Under the pieces are notes generated by a model. The model had not been told where the DNA came from. It worked only from the letters and a program-made list of their open reading frames with translations, and made no database searches. From positions 1-64,000 of the IMG/VR virus record IMGVR_UViG_3300032323_000630: DNA of 64,000 nt. One strand, 5' to 3'. This DNA comes from a virus. Position numbers and translations under genes: made by a program. This document shows positions 47,101 through 55,461 of the stretch, piece by piece (position 1 is the stretch's first letter; each line of letters opens with the position of its first letter).

Positions 47101-47525
47101 ACTATTTGATTAGCTAAATTTTTACCGTTTGAATCTAATAATTCTTCTGTGGTTGTTACACTAGAAAATTTAATTAATCCGTTAGCCGCTATGTTTCTTT
47201 TAGCATTATAGCTGAGCATGCGAGCTAGACGTAACACACTTTCTTTACGTTCAGCTAATTCAATGAAATTTTCTCTTGATGCTAGATCAATACGGAAAGC
47301 TAGACTTTGTCCTAAGAATGCTACAGCATCAATAAGAGCCATATACTCAGACGACTCAATGTAATCATTGAAATCTTCTGGATAATTTTCTCTTAGATAT
47401 GTAATAATAACCCTACGTAGATTTTCAAAGTCGTATGATTTAAAATCAGCATTCTTAAATGTCTGATAGACTCTGGTCCAATCTTCGTTGAGTATTAGGT
47501 TATTTTGTCTGCTAGTCGTTGTCAT
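44121..47525 (-). CDS. 6: Baseplate wedge protein gp6-like
   Basis: Encodes 1134 residues (T4 gp6 is 660). The N-terminus NLILNEDWTRVYQTFKNADFKSYDFENLRRVIITYLREN and SSEYMALIDAVAFLGQSLAFR matches the conserved start of T4-like gp6 and the phage J-type baseplate family. The C-terminal part (LQAQFKVVKNPSQAINDNELKVRIV and FFDIANWDFGDRFYLSELV) matches the end of the same family. gp6 forms the ring of the baseplate wedge and joins it to the hub. The extra length is a mid-region insertion, commonly seen in marine relatives. Next to gp25, as in T4-like relatives. Confidence 0.9.
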   Translation of the reverse strand: MTTTSRQNNLILNEDWTRVYQTFKNADFKSYDFENLRRVIITYLRENYPEDFNDYIESSEYMALIDAVAFLGQSLAFRIDLASRENFIELAERKESVLRLARMLSYNAKRNIAANGLIKFSSVTTTEELLDSNGKNLANQIVSWNDPTNTNWSEQFITILNAAMADNTEFGRSQGAGTVQGIPTEQYRFKTTGADVPIYTFNKTVAARAMTFEIVSTAFKDSDTVYEEPPVPGNQLGFIYRNDGKGPGSQNTGFYLLFKQGSLELADFSIDVPTTNETVAVDSVNINNDDLWLFSLGSNSNQLDQWTRVSSLIGNNIAYNSLTQDIRNIYAVETKEEDRVDLVFADGVYGNLPQGAFRVYYRVSNGLSYTISPAELRGINISIPYVSKNGQAQTLTVGLALQYSVSSSAASEDIDSIRSNAPAVYYTQNRMITGEDYNLAPLSSSQDILKIKSINRTSSGISRNFDILDASGKYSSINVFADDGFIYKEQIENQLNFKFSSRIDILNFIRRNVETIFTNTDVYNFYITKFDKILFTDANSLWQRVTSDVNMATGYFKNVVDNSLLKVGVYSTSSLKYLAPGALIKFVPPAGYAFKKGELVLIDANDSEQTDRLWVKTIRIVGDGTNAGRGVLTTGLGPVVFNDPVPTGAIATRIIPKFVNDLPTALETEIVNQTFQGLNFGLRFDVPTSTWKIISASNLDLVSNFSLGKSGDTTNSNLDASWILAFVKDVDQYVIRIRGMNYVFGSVEQNRFYFDSNEKQYNDNLGRVVKDQVKVLGINKSSTGSAVPIGNDFTFEIDDTIKFDDGYESSIEIKIGFSDRDDDGVVDNPESFEQIVGVDTQLNYLFFKEIIDEAGSQAYQLIDNSDNLILIVERESLIAIANYNDGQLIYFYDTAEDQVKRVDRTTNTLILESAYKGVIGRDKIKFQYVHNASVDRRIDPSVSNIVDIFLLTRSYDSAFRTYLTGGSDTEPESPNTDSLKISFGSKLDTIKAISDDIIYHPVKYKVLFGTKAATKLQAQFKVVKNPSQAINDNELKVRIVTAINEFFDIANWDFGDRFYLSELVTYVLNQVSPDISNIIIVPRQTSQSFGSLFEIQSAPDEIFVNGATVDDIVIVSAITASEVRAPIASIVTTT

Positions 47526-47566
47526 TTATAGTCCCTATATCATATTTACCAAACAAAATAAACTGC

Positions 47567-48004
47567 TTAGTTAATGATAGCATTATTCTTATCAAAATCA
47601 AATGTCATGCGTTCATTGATGTTGAACGGTATGTATGTTATATCTGCCTGTATACGTATTCCTATATCTGTGCTGTCGATTAACACTTCATTTACCACGA
47701 TTCTCGGATCATAGTTTATGATAGTTTCAACATCTTTGGCTATCATTTCTTTAACATCTTCGGTAAATTGTTCAAACAACATATCCCAAATAATAGTTCC
47801 GAAATCTGGATTTTCTAATTTTTCACCTTTACGAATATAAAAATGATTGATTAAATCCTGTTTAACAAGATCAATGTCGTAGATTTTATAATTCTTAGAT
47901 GCTTCTTTAGAATTAAATCCTTTGTAAGTAAATGTGCCGCCCTTATCTCCTACAGAAGCTGTGTTAGTTGCGACAGTTTTTTGATTGTATAATGTATTTG
48001 CCAT
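47567..48004 (-). CDS. 25: Baseplate wedge protein gp25-like
   Basis: Encodes 145 residues (T4 gp25 is 132), of the gpW/gp25 family. Typical segments are DLINHFYIRKGEKLENPDFGTIIWDMLFEQ and VNEVLIDSTDIGIRIQADITYI. gp25 binds gp6 and the tube end and helps to trigger sheath contraction. A clear AGGAG ribosome site precedes the ATG. A short non-coding gap of 41 nt separates it from gp6. Confidence 0.9.
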   Translation of the reverse strand: MANTLYNQKTVATNTASVGDKGGTFTYKGFNSKEASKNYKIYDIDLVKQDLINHFYIRKGEKLENPDFGTIIWDMLFEQFTEDVKEMIAKDVETIINYDPRIVVNEVLIDSTDIGIRIQADITYIPFNINERMTFDFDKNNAIIN

Positions 48005-48012
48005 AATATCTC

Positions 48013-49689
48013 CTAGGTATCCCTATCCGTATTTGTTGGCGTTAGGAACTGCGGCACTTGATTTTCATGCAAGGGCCAAGGTTCGTGCATGGGAATTCTT
48101 TTCATAATACTAGCTATTGTTCCTGACTGGTATTTTGTTGTTGCCCAGTCCGCAGAAGTGGAAGTTGCTGGATTAGCATGTGTTGTTAACGGTATCACTT
48201 GTTCTGCTACATCTGCTACATCTGCTAATACGCCATTCATATGTATTGAGCTAGCACTTTCTCTAAGCTCTCCTACTGCTGCTATGTGTGTGCTTCCTGC
48301 CGAAGTAAATCTACTATTTGCTGCTGTTATTACATTGATATTACCGGTGGATGCTATTTTTGTTGTTCCACCTATTTTTTGATCCCAGTTTGATCCCACA
48401 GTGATTTTACCGTTCGCTCCTACCAGCAGTTCCATGTTGGATCCGATGTCTGCCTTGAGTCTGCCACCGGACTTCATATTGATATTTCTACCAGCTTCTA
48501 GATTAATATCTCTATTTGCAAACACATTGAGATCGGTTTCTGTATGAACACTGACACTATCTTGAGCATAGATATCAATCTTGCCGTTTGACGTTAATTC
48601 GATCCATGTTGTTCCTCTGGAGTTTCCAATATAAATCAAATCTTCTGAATTGTGCATCAATATCTGATGTCCGGTTCTAGTTCTTAACCGGAAGTATTCA
48701 TTGTAAGGGATTGTAGCTTCGCCGGCGGTGTTTGCTGTTTCGCCCGTGCCCACAACTTTCTTTTCAAGGAGGTCAATATATTTTACCGGACCTGAAGCAG
48801 CAGAAGTTGCTCGATGATATCTATCATCCCCGTCATCCATGACGAATTGCGTTCCGCCTAATCTGCTTATAGGTACCGGTGAACTTGTTTGTCCGTTTAT
48901 TGATCCTATGTTTGCTCGTTTAGCATTTTCTCTGCGATCTACTGGGCCGGGAGAAGATATACCAAATACCATACTTGGAGCTTCTCTTCTACTAGACGTT
49001 GTTGTAACTCCCCTAACATCGTCTTCTAATAATCCCTGTTCTAAAAATCTATCAGCAATAGGATGCACTGCCTTTGGAATTTTTTCTACATCAATAGTTT
49101 GATCTTTAGAATTTAACTTTCTATTAACTTCTGCTACTGGTAGCGGTGTTCTTTTAGTGACATCTTGATTTACCCCGTACTTTCTCTTGTCAGCAGCATC
49201 TATATCAAGTTCAGTAGATCCTGCAATCGCTGGTACCATGTGATTTGCAAATCTACTAGGCACGCAGCCTATCCAGTAGCCCTGTGACGGATCACCGTCA
49301 ATGAAAACTACCAGCACTGTAACTCCGACATCTGGTGGTACGAACCACATACCGTAAGATTTTTGTGTATCGTTATAGGCTTCTGCTGTGGTAGATCCTT
49401 GAGCACTGGCTCGCTGTCCTAGCGCCTGTTCTCCTTGTGTCTGTTTTTCTAGGGCTGAATTCTGCCCCATAAACTCAAATCCGGTATATCCAAAGAACGG
49501 TTGTGCGCAACTTACAACATAAGTCTGAGTATCTTGTCCTATGGTGTTGCCTTGGTCTCTAAGCAGAGTCACTTCGAGACTGCCCATGAAACTCGGATCA
49601 AGATGACTGATTATCCTTGCAAGATAAGGACCGTTGCCTATTCCTCTAGAGTTGGTTAATTCCGCCGACGAGCGTTTATCTTCTGCCAT
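48013..49689 (-). CDS. 5: Baseplate hub spike gp5-like, no lysozyme domain seen
   Basis: Encodes 558 residues (T4 gp5 is 575). The OB-fold N-terminus YLARIISHLDPSFMGSLEVTLLRD and PFFGYTGFEFMGQ is that of T4-like gp5. The C-terminal part has repeated short strands (GKIDIYAQDSVSVHTETDLN, INLEAGRNINMKSGGRLKAD) that fold as a triple-stranded beta-helix spike. T4 gp5 has a lysozyme domain after the OB fold; here the middle is polar and lacks the E-x8-D-x5-T catalytic pattern, so no lysozyme is evident. Ribosome site AGGAT before the ATG; just upstream of gp25, as in relatives. Confidence 0.8.
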   Translation of the reverse strand: MAEDKRSSAELTNSRGIGNGPYLARIISHLDPSFMGSLEVTLLRDQGNTIGQDTQTYVVSCAQPFFGYTGFEFMGQNSALEKQTQGEQALGQRASAQGSTTAEAYNDTQKSYGMWFVPPDVGVTVLVVFIDGDPSQGYWIGCVPSRFANHMVPAIAGSTELDIDAADKRKYGVNQDVTKRTPLPVAEVNRKLNSKDQTIDVEKIPKAVHPIADRFLEQGLLEDDVRGVTTTSSRREAPSMVFGISSPGPVDRRENAKRANIGSINGQTSSPVPISRLGGTQFVMDDGDDRYHRATSAASGPVKYIDLLEKKVVGTGETANTAGEATIPYNEYFRLRTRTGHQILMHNSEDLIYIGNSRGTTWIELTSNGKIDIYAQDSVSVHTETDLNVFANRDINLEAGRNINMKSGGRLKADIGSNMELLVGANGKITVGSNWDQKIGGTTKIASTGNINVITAANSRFTSAGSTHIAAVGELRESASSIHMNGVLADVADVAEQVIPLTTHANPATSTSADWATTKYQSGTIASIMKRIPMHEPWPLHENQVPQFLTPTNTDRDT

Positions 49690-49692
49690 GTG

Positions 49693-52065
49693 TTATCCTA
49701 TTCTACCTGTTGCTGCCGCTCTTCGTGCCGCATCTTCGCTCGTTGTTACCGCGTATCCTGATCTTATTTTTGTAGCAGTATCTGCTACACTGTTTCGATC
49801 AGGTACAACAGTTCCAAATTCATACGCTCCTTCGTCTCCGTTCTGTGATCTAATAGTTTGACCTGCTTCCGGTGGTAATTCTTTAAATTCTTCGGCTTGG
49901 CTAGGCATTCTCATACAAGAAAGTTTTTGTCTAAACATACCCTCTGAGAATGTACTCTCGCACTGATTAACTTTGTAGATACCACTGAAAGGACTTTCTT
50001 TGCCACCATATGAAAATTCATAGGTTCCTTTCGCTTCGTTAATATCTGATGGTGTTCTAAATGTTAGGTATATGTATACGTCGCTGCCTTCATAATTCAT
50101 TGTACCATCTTCGGTTACTTGGGAATTGTTTTCTACGGCTGGTGCAAAATAATTAGCAAATCCACTGTCCACTATCCAATAAGGATCGCCTAGAATTTCT
50201 ATATTAATAGTGACCATTTCTGTCTGATTCTGTGTAAATGCTTTATGAAAAGATTCTGCCACAGATTGCTCAACGTCTTGTTGTCTTGACCCGCCTTTGA
50301 TCTTTTCGTCTATGGCGGTTGGGTCTCTGCGATTTCTCTTTCTTCCGCCTGTAGCCAGCGCAGCAGCTACCGCAGCACCTTGACCGGATTTGACTTCTTT
50401 GTTTTGTTGGGGCGCCGGGCCTCCGCTGGTATTCGGATCAGAAGCCTTGCCGCTGTCAACTGGGTTTCCTGGCTGTGTTCCTGTAAAGAATGAGTTTTTA
50501 ATTTCAATATCAAATTTTAAAACATCAACATTTTGTCCGGTATAGATATAATTATATGCCTTGGTAATTTTTTTCTTTATCGGGGCATAGTTAGGTACAG
50601 AAGTTGGATTTGAAAATATCGATTCATGCACTAGAAACGGAACAACTCGGTATGTAAACCTCTTGGCAAAATCCCCTGTGAGTATATCATATTCTAAAAG
50701 CTCTATTTGAACATCTAATCTGAACCACTTGATAAATCCGTCTGAAGTACGACCTGTTCTTGAGTTAGGATTGATAGCTTCTTTGGCATACTCAGAGCTT
50801 AAGATAACCTGATTTATAATTGATGTCAGCGACTGTCCTTGTGCAAATTGAAAAGTGCGATCTTTGGGATTAATGGTCATGTTATCTCTTCTAACAATCC
50901 CATCCTTGCTGACCTGATCACCGTGCTTAGGCATTACAAAATTTCCGCCTTTGTTTTGACCGAATCCGAAGGTAGATTTACCTATATCGTTTGTGTCAAA
51001 ACTTGTTTGTACATTGACATTCGACTTTCCTTTTACCGTTAGTGCTGCTGTATCATTGGGGTTGACTGTGGCAGTTTTATCAACACTTTTAATATCTTTC
51101 ATTGCATTAAATGTAGACGATGATGTTGGAAAATCTATTATATATTCGTCTTTGATTCCAATTTGATTATCTTCAAACAACCTCTGTTCAATGTCGTTTA
51201 ACACCCGTTGAAGGCTTTCGCTTTCGCCTGATAGTGCTGATTCTACTGTTCCAGCAGTACCGGCAGTGATCTTTACATCGTTATACGCTACATTAATCGC
51301 ATCGCTGAAGCCCTGATGGTTGTAAGGTATGGCTTCCATTTTATAGGTGCTGCCGCTTTCGTTGACTTGAAATTTAACATTAATCAATTTCATTACAAAA
51401 AACTTTGGCTTTACTGTTTTATATTGTTTTCCTAGTTCATCGTAGCCAAGAAAATCTAATCTTAAAACATAGGGAGCATTGTCTAGATAGTTGGCGTAGC
51501 CGGCACTTTTTGCAGCGACCTGTAAACTCTGTAACAGAGTGCCCATAGAATATGGTTCGTATATATCCCATTCAAATTTAAATGCGTTGGTGTTTCCTGT
51601 TTTAGCACTACCGCCTGCAACCAATCCCTTCATCGTAAAATTGTTGATAAAAAACTCTGGAGTGCCGTGAGCGGTGTTGACTCGCTGGCTGTCAAATCTT
51701 CCGCCAGAGCTCATGATAACAAATTCAAGATCGGCTGGGCTGTTTCTATACGACGGCGGATTATTAAATTGTTTTTTAGTCAAACACGCCATGGTCCACA
51801 TGGGTGAATAAGAAGCAAACTGTTCCAACGGATTTAAAATCACTGATGGTAGATTGCTGCTGGTTGATAACTGTTTGTTGGGATTTGAAGCTGTGGTACT
51901 AGAACCTCTGATTATAGGATCTATTGATCGCGCTGGATTTAATCCTGTTACTCTTTCCGCTAGTCCTTCCCCTATGCCCACAGAAGAAAGTCCAAGATCT
52001 AAAAGTTTTCCACCATCGGGCCTAGTGATTTCAGATACTGCTCTACCTATGTCTCTAATAGCCAT
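49693..52065 (-). CDS. Baseplate hub-type structural protein (gp27-role candidate)
   Basis: Encodes 790 residues. Not clearly like T4 gp27 in sequence, but it is placed between gp53 and gp5, where a gp27-like hub protein would be expected. Conserved pieces: LEFVIMSSGGRFDSQRVNTAHG, FKFEWDIYEPYSMGTLLQSLQVA and NAPYVLRLDFLGYDELGK, followed by a long polar linker (290-400) and a second beta-rich part with YAPIKKKITKAYNYIYTGQN and TVNIEILGDPYWIVDS. Similar proteins occur in marine T4-like phages as virion proteins. The hub role is inference from place and size. Confidence 0.65.
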   Translation of the reverse strand: MAIRDIGRAVSEITRPDGGKLLDLGLSSVGIGEGLAERVTGLNPARSIDPIIRGSSTTASNPNKQLSTSSNLPSVILNPLEQFASYSPMWTMACLTKKQFNNPPSYRNSPADLEFVIMSSGGRFDSQRVNTAHGTPEFFINNFTMKGLVAGGSAKTGNTNAFKFEWDIYEPYSMGTLLQSLQVAAKSAGYANYLDNAPYVLRLDFLGYDELGKQYKTVKPKFFVMKLINVKFQVNESGSTYKMEAIPYNHQGFSDAINVAYNDVKITAGTAGTVESALSGESESLQRVLNDIEQRLFEDNQIGIKDEYIIDFPTSSSTFNAMKDIKSVDKTATVNPNDTAALTVKGKSNVNVQTSFDTNDIGKSTFGFGQNKGGNFVMPKHGDQVSKDGIVRRDNMTINPKDRTFQFAQGQSLTSIINQVILSSEYAKEAINPNSRTGRTSDGFIKWFRLDVQIELLEYDILTGDFAKRFTYRVVPFLVHESIFSNPTSVPNYAPIKKKITKAYNYIYTGQNVDVLKFDIEIKNSFFTGTQPGNPVDSGKASDPNTSGGPAPQQNKEVKSGQGAAVAAALATGGRKRNRRDPTAIDEKIKGGSRQQDVEQSVAESFHKAFTQNQTEMVTINIEILGDPYWIVDSGFANYFAPAVENNSQVTEDGTMNYEGSDVYIYLTFRTPSDINEAKGTYEFSYGGKESPFSGIYKVNQCESTFSEGMFRQKLSCMRMPSQAEEFKELPPEAGQTIRSQNGDEGAYEFGTVVPDRNSVADTATKIRSGYAVTTSEDAARRAAATGRIG

Positions 52066-52066
52066 C

Positions 52067-52366
52067 CTAGACTCCTAAGAATTTTTCTAGGTTTGATCTT
52101 TTGGGAAGATAGATAGATGTTCCTGGTTCAAAATCGTAGATAGGATCTTTAAGCACGCTCATATTACGCTGTACAAATACCCACCATAATTTGGGATTGC
52201 CATATAGATCATAGGCTAGCAGATCCGGTCTGTGCTTGTATTGATTTTCAATTACATATCTAAAATCTTCTGATTCCGCAGGCACTGGTCTAATTTCTAA
52301 AAGTTCTAGATAAAGATTATTTTGTTGTGTTGTTGTCCAGGGACTTGATTTAGTGTATGCTGCCAT
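52067..52366 (-). CDS. 53: Baseplate wedge protein gp53-like
   Basis: Encodes 99 residues (T4 gp53 is 196; marine forms are short). The signature YVIENQYKHRPDLLAYDLYGNPKLWWVFVQRN and DPIYDFEPGTSIYLPKRSNL is typical. gp53 helps to join baseplate wedges to one another. Overlaps nothing and sits between the hub-type gene and the gp48-like gene, each 1-2 nt away. The ATG precedes a conserved MAAYTKSSPW. Family assignment is firm. Confidence 0.85.
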   Translation of the reverse strand: MAAYTKSSPWTTTQQNNLYLELLEIRPVPAESEDFRYVIENQYKHRPDLLAYDLYGNPKLWWVFVQRNMSVLKDPIYDFEPGTSIYLPKRSNLEKFLGV

Positions 52367-52367
52367 A

Positions 52368-53492
52368 TTAGATGTATCCCACGCTGTCTGCGGCTTTGCC
52401 TCTTGAATAATCTTGCAGACTGAATTTTCTTAATCGTCTTCTGTTGTATACTGGTGATACTGTCACTGATATAGTACTGAGCACCGGAACCCATGTGTCG
52501 GTTCCAAATGTATTACATTTTATATAGTTAACATCATCTTTGAGATCCACAGAGAAGGATTTAATTACCACTGGTACTTTGTCAAATACACTAGACCCGT
52601 AACCTGACAGATTGCAGATGATTGGCGGATTGCCTGCATTTTCTCCTTGGCCGAAAAACATTTTAGTAGCGGTCTTGAAGAACGTAGTAGCAGCTATCCA
52701 ATAGGCGGCATCGGTTTCGGTTTCACAACTGAATTCTCCGCTGATTTGAATATCCTCCACAACGCTGTTCTTGTATGCTTGGAACTGATAATTGCTGTGT
52801 GTGGCATCTATGGTTTGATAATTTGCTTTTGTTGATACTGTGATGTTTGGAGTATAGGGCCAAACAACTCCTCCGGTATTTTTTAAAAGGGCAAATAATG
52901 GACTGTTAAACAAGTTCCATTCTGCATTAATTCTTACACGCCAGTCATTTTTAGCATTGGATTGCAACTGGATTTGACTGCCTTGGCTCATGAATAATTC
53001 GGCCCCGCCGGGAAGATTTGCTCCTCGTTTAAGGCTTAGAAAATTATTCAACATGCCTGCTGCTGAAGAAATCTGTCCTGCTAGCCCTTGTACTCCGCCT
53101 GCAAGATTTCCGCCTGTTAACTTGTTCAATGTACCTGATATGTCTGCTGTGATATTACTGGTAGATCCTGCTACTGATTGCAGTGAGGATATTCCGCCAG
53201 ATACTGTGCTTTGTATTGTATTACCAATGCCACCTAGTGCTGTTCCGGCTCCCGCAACAAAATTGCTAGCACCACTTTTGAGTGTGCCAAATGTACTGCC
53301 AGTACCTGCAGTTAACCCATTAAGGCCGCTGCCAATTCCTCCACTTAGTCTAGAAATAGTTGCATCTAGATTGGCTTTGGATAATGCATCTCCGACTTGC
53401 GGAAGAGCAGCTTGGGCTTCGTTGGTGGCGTTTGCTATGGCCTGCGTTGAAGCAGTGATCAATTGTGCTAAAGGATTTATAGATAATGCCAT
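52368..53492 (-). CDS. 48: Tail-tube cap / baseplate-tube junction protein, gp48-like
   Basis: Encodes 374 residues (T4 gp48 is 364). The first 165 residues are Ala/Gly/Ser-rich with repeated GxG turns. The conserved part is WNLFNSPLFALLKNTGGVVWPYTP, HSNYQFQAYKNSVVEDIQISGEF and YWIAATTFFKTATKMFFG, which matches the T4-like gp48 family. It would cap the baseplate and start tube polymerisation, with gp54 as partner. gp54 itself is not seen here and this protein could serve as that instead. Late promoter at 53520 is 28 nt upstream. Confidence 0.7.
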   Translation of the reverse strand: MALSINPLAQLITASTQAIANATNEAQAALPQVGDALSKANLDATISRLSGGIGSGLNGLTAGTGSTFGTLKSGASNFVAGAGTALGGIGNTIQSTVSGGISSLQSVAGSTSNITADISGTLNKLTGGNLAGGVQGLAGQISSAAGMLNNFLSLKRGANLPGGAELFMSQGSQIQLQSNAKNDWRVRINAEWNLFNSPLFALLKNTGGVVWPYTPNITVSTKANYQTIDATHSNYQFQAYKNSVVEDIQISGEFSCETETDAAYWIAATTFFKTATKMFFGQGENAGNPPIICNLSGYGSSVFDKVPVVIKSFSVDLKDDVNYIKCNTFGTDTWVPVLSTISVTVSPVYNRRRLRKFSLQDYSRGKAADSVGYI

Positions 53493-53519
53493 TTTGAGTA
53501 AATATTCTCCGTTATACTC

Positions 53520-53527
53520 TATTTATT
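53520..53527 (-). promoter_or_regulatory. Late promoter box AATAAATA (minus strand)
   Basis: AATAAATA in the 81-nt gap between the gp48-like gene (minus) and gp55 (plus). It is 28 nt before the ATG at 53492, with CGGAGA in the leader. It likely drives the late tail module. Confidence 0.7.
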
Positions 53528-53539
53528 CTTTGCAAAATG

Positions 53540-53548
53540 TGCTATTAT
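53540..53548 (+). promoter_or_regulatory. Extended -10 promoter for gp55
   Basis: TGCTATTAT at 53540-53548 is an extended -10 element (TG-n-TATTAT) with no good -35 partner (the -35 region is TATTTA-like). A transcript from about 53555 would have a short leader including AGGAGA (53558-53563) before the gp55 ATG. Fits an early or middle promoter read by host sigma70 that makes gp55 before late genes. Confidence 0.5.
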
Positions 53549-53573
53549 ATAAGTAATAGGAGAATCATATCTA

Positions 53574-54419
53574 ATGACACTGATACCAAAAATAAAGTAC
53601 CTAACCAACAAAGACCTACTAAAAGAGATCCATCGCAGCAAAAACACATACTGTACATACACAGACAAGGCCTACAGTGACTACGATCTAATCGTAAGCA
53701 GCCTAGACAAACTCAATATCAGAACCATCGCAGAAGCCAAAAGAAACCGTGCATCAAGGATGAGCAAGATCGCACACGAAGCCGGAATGATTGCAGCCGG
53801 TAAAAAATTACCTGCCAAAGAATTTGAAGTAGACTATAAAAAAATTACCAAGGAAGAGCTGGTTTTCCGTATCATGACTTTTGAACATATACCACTAGCT
53901 CCGGGTCGTAAAAAGACACTAAAAAATACTGCTGATAGTCATGACAAGGTAAACTTTCCTCCGTTCCAACATTGGAAGTTTGATGATAAAGGTAACCTAA
54001 TATGCGTAGGAAAAAGTCATTGGAAGGGTCCGCTAGACACCGGTGAGTTCAATAAAGAACATGGGCAGATGACTGACAACCTAGCTCGTATGTTTTTAAA
54101 ATTATGTGAGAGATATGCAACTAGAGGCAATGTCCGTGGATACACCTACAATGATGAAATGCGTGGACAGGCCATACTTCAACTAACCCAAATAGGACTA
54201 CAATTTGATGAAAGTAAATCTGATAATCCTTTTGCTTACTATACTGCTGCTGTTACCAATAGTTTCGTACGTATCATCAACATTGAAAAACGTAACCAAA
54301 ATATTAGAGACGACATCCTCGAAATGAATGGTATGAATCCAAGTTGGACTCGTCAAAATAGTGGCAGTGGTCCAGCTGTTGGGCCGGTAACTGTAACTAC
54401 TGGCGGCGAAGAAGATTGA
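53574..54419 (+). CDS. 55: Late-transcription sigma factor gp55-like
   Basis: Encodes 281 residues (T4 gp55 is 185). The C-terminal half has the sigma region-2-like block DNLARMFLKLCERYATRG, DEMRGQAILQLTQIGLQF, then NPFAYYTAAVTNSFVRIINIEKRNQNIRD (about 165-250), which contacts the late promoter box and the core polymerase. The N-terminal 130 residues are basic and not in T4 gp55. The product lets host RNA polymerase read NATAAATA promoters such as those seen here. Ribosome site AGGAGA, 10 nt before the ATG. Followed by the gp47 gene after a 31-nt gap. Confidence 0.85.
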   Translation: MTLIPKIKYLTNKDLLKEIHRSKNTYCTYTDKAYSDYDLIVSSLDKLNIRTIAEAKRNRASRMSKIAHEAGMIAAGKKLPAKEFEVDYKKITKEELVFRIMTFEHIPLAPGRKKTLKNTADSHDKVNFPPFQHWKFDDKGNLICVGKSHWKGPLDTGEFNKEHGQMTDNLARMFLKLCERYATRGNVRGYTYNDEMRGQAILQLTQIGLQFDESKSDNPFAYYTAAVTNSFVRIINIEKRNQNIRDDILEMNGMNPSWTRQNSGSGPAVGPVTVTTGGEED

Positions 54420-54444
54420 CCTTTATAATAAAAGAGTTTAAAAT
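54416..54444 (+). promoter_or_regulatory. Sigma70-type promoter for gp47, near-leaderless
   Basis: TTGACC (54416-54421), a 17-nt spacer, and TAAAAT (54439-54444): a strong host-type promoter. The gp47 ATG begins 6 nt after the -10 box, so the start of transcription is expected at or next to the ATG and the message is probably leaderless. The same layout is seen at queE (1789-1818). The -35 hexamer overlaps the gp55 stop codon. Confidence 0.65.
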
Positions 54445-54450
54445 ATATCT

Positions 54451-55461
54451 ATGAGTCTATTTAAAAAGGTAGCCTGTTTCACTGACATTCACTTTGGGCT
54501 AAAGAGCGGTAGTAGAGTCCATAATCAAGATTGCGAAGATTTCGTCACTTGGTTTTGCGAAACCGCGAAGCGGGAAAATTGCGAAACAGCAATTTTCTTA
54601 GGGGATTGGCATCACAATCGATCTACCACTGATGTCAGCACAATGAACTATACCGTTTCAAACCTTGAACGGTTAAGTCAGAGCTTTGAAAAAGTCTATT
54701 TCATTCTAGGCAATCACGATTTGTTCTACAAAGACAAACGTGAAATCAACTCTATTGAGTTCATGCGGTTGTTTCCAAATGTGATTCCAATTAAAGAAAC
54801 ACTTACCGAAGGCGATGTAACTATCATGCCTTGGTTAGTTGGTGAAGAATGGCGCAACGTACCTAAGATTAAAAGTCGATATGTGTTTGGACATTTAGAA
54901 TTACCCCTGTTCTATATGAACGCTATGGTACAGATGCCGGATCATGGTCAGTTACAGGGCAATCACTTTGTGAATCAAGAGTATGTGTTCAGTGGGCACT
55001 TTCACAAACGTCAAAGCAAAGGCAACATCACGTATATCGGCAATGCTTTTCCGCACAACTATGCAGATGCAGGCGACGATGAACGTGGTATGATGATACT
55101 AGAGTGGGGTGGGAAACCAGAGTACTTAACTTGGCCCGGACAACCGATATATAGAACATACAAATTAAGTCAGATCATCGACACACCAGATAAACTTCTG
55201 CGTGAGAAGATGCATTGTCGTGTTACTATCGATTTACCAATTAGTTTCGAAGAAGCCAACTTTATCAAAGAACAATTTATTCCGCAGTACAATCTGCGTG
55301 AGTTAATGTTAATCCCTGAAAAAGTTCAAGTAGAATCTAATGCTACTCCTATCGACATCAACTTTGAATCAGTTGATACGATCGTTATGAATCAGATCAA
55401 TGCCATTGAAAGCGATACCTACGACAAAGCACTACTATTGAATATCTATAACGACCTATGA
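54451..55461 (+). CDS. 47: Recombination nuclease subunit gp47 (Mre11-like)
   Basis: Encodes 336 residues (T4 gp47 is 339). Phosphoesterase motifs: ACFTDIHFG (D12, H14), FLGDWHH (D52, H54), ILGNHDLF (N88, H89) and FSGHFHKRQ. With gp46 it resects DNA ends for recombination-driven replication. No ribosome site precedes the ATG; the promoter at 54416-54444 would make a leaderless message. The stop overlaps the gp46 start (ATGA). Family firm. Confidence 0.92.
   Translation: MSLFKKVACFTDIHFGLKSGSRVHNQDCEDFVTWFCETAKRENCETAIFLGDWHHNRSTTDVSTMNYTVSNLERLSQSFEKVYFILGNHDLFYKDKREINSIEFMRLFPNVIPIKETLTEGDVTIMPWLVGEEWRNVPKIKSRYVFGHLELPLFYMNAMVQMPDHGQLQGNHFVNQEYVFSGHFHKRQSKGNITYIGNAFPHNYADAGDDERGMMILEWGGKPEYLTWPGQPIYRTYKLSQIIDTPDKLLREKMHCRVTIDLPISFEEANFIKEQFIPQYNLRELMLIPEKVQVESNATPIDINFESVDTIVMNQINAIESDTYDKALLLNIYNDL

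Noticed and set aside
47526-47533. TATAAATG before the gp6 start as a late promoter
   Set aside because: Differs from the box at its last base and overlaps the gp6 start codon, so no useful transcript could come from it.
52990-53556. A 188-codon Pro-rich frame opposite the gp48-like gene
   Set aside because: Mirror of the Ala/Gly/Ser-rich N-terminus; no ribosome site.
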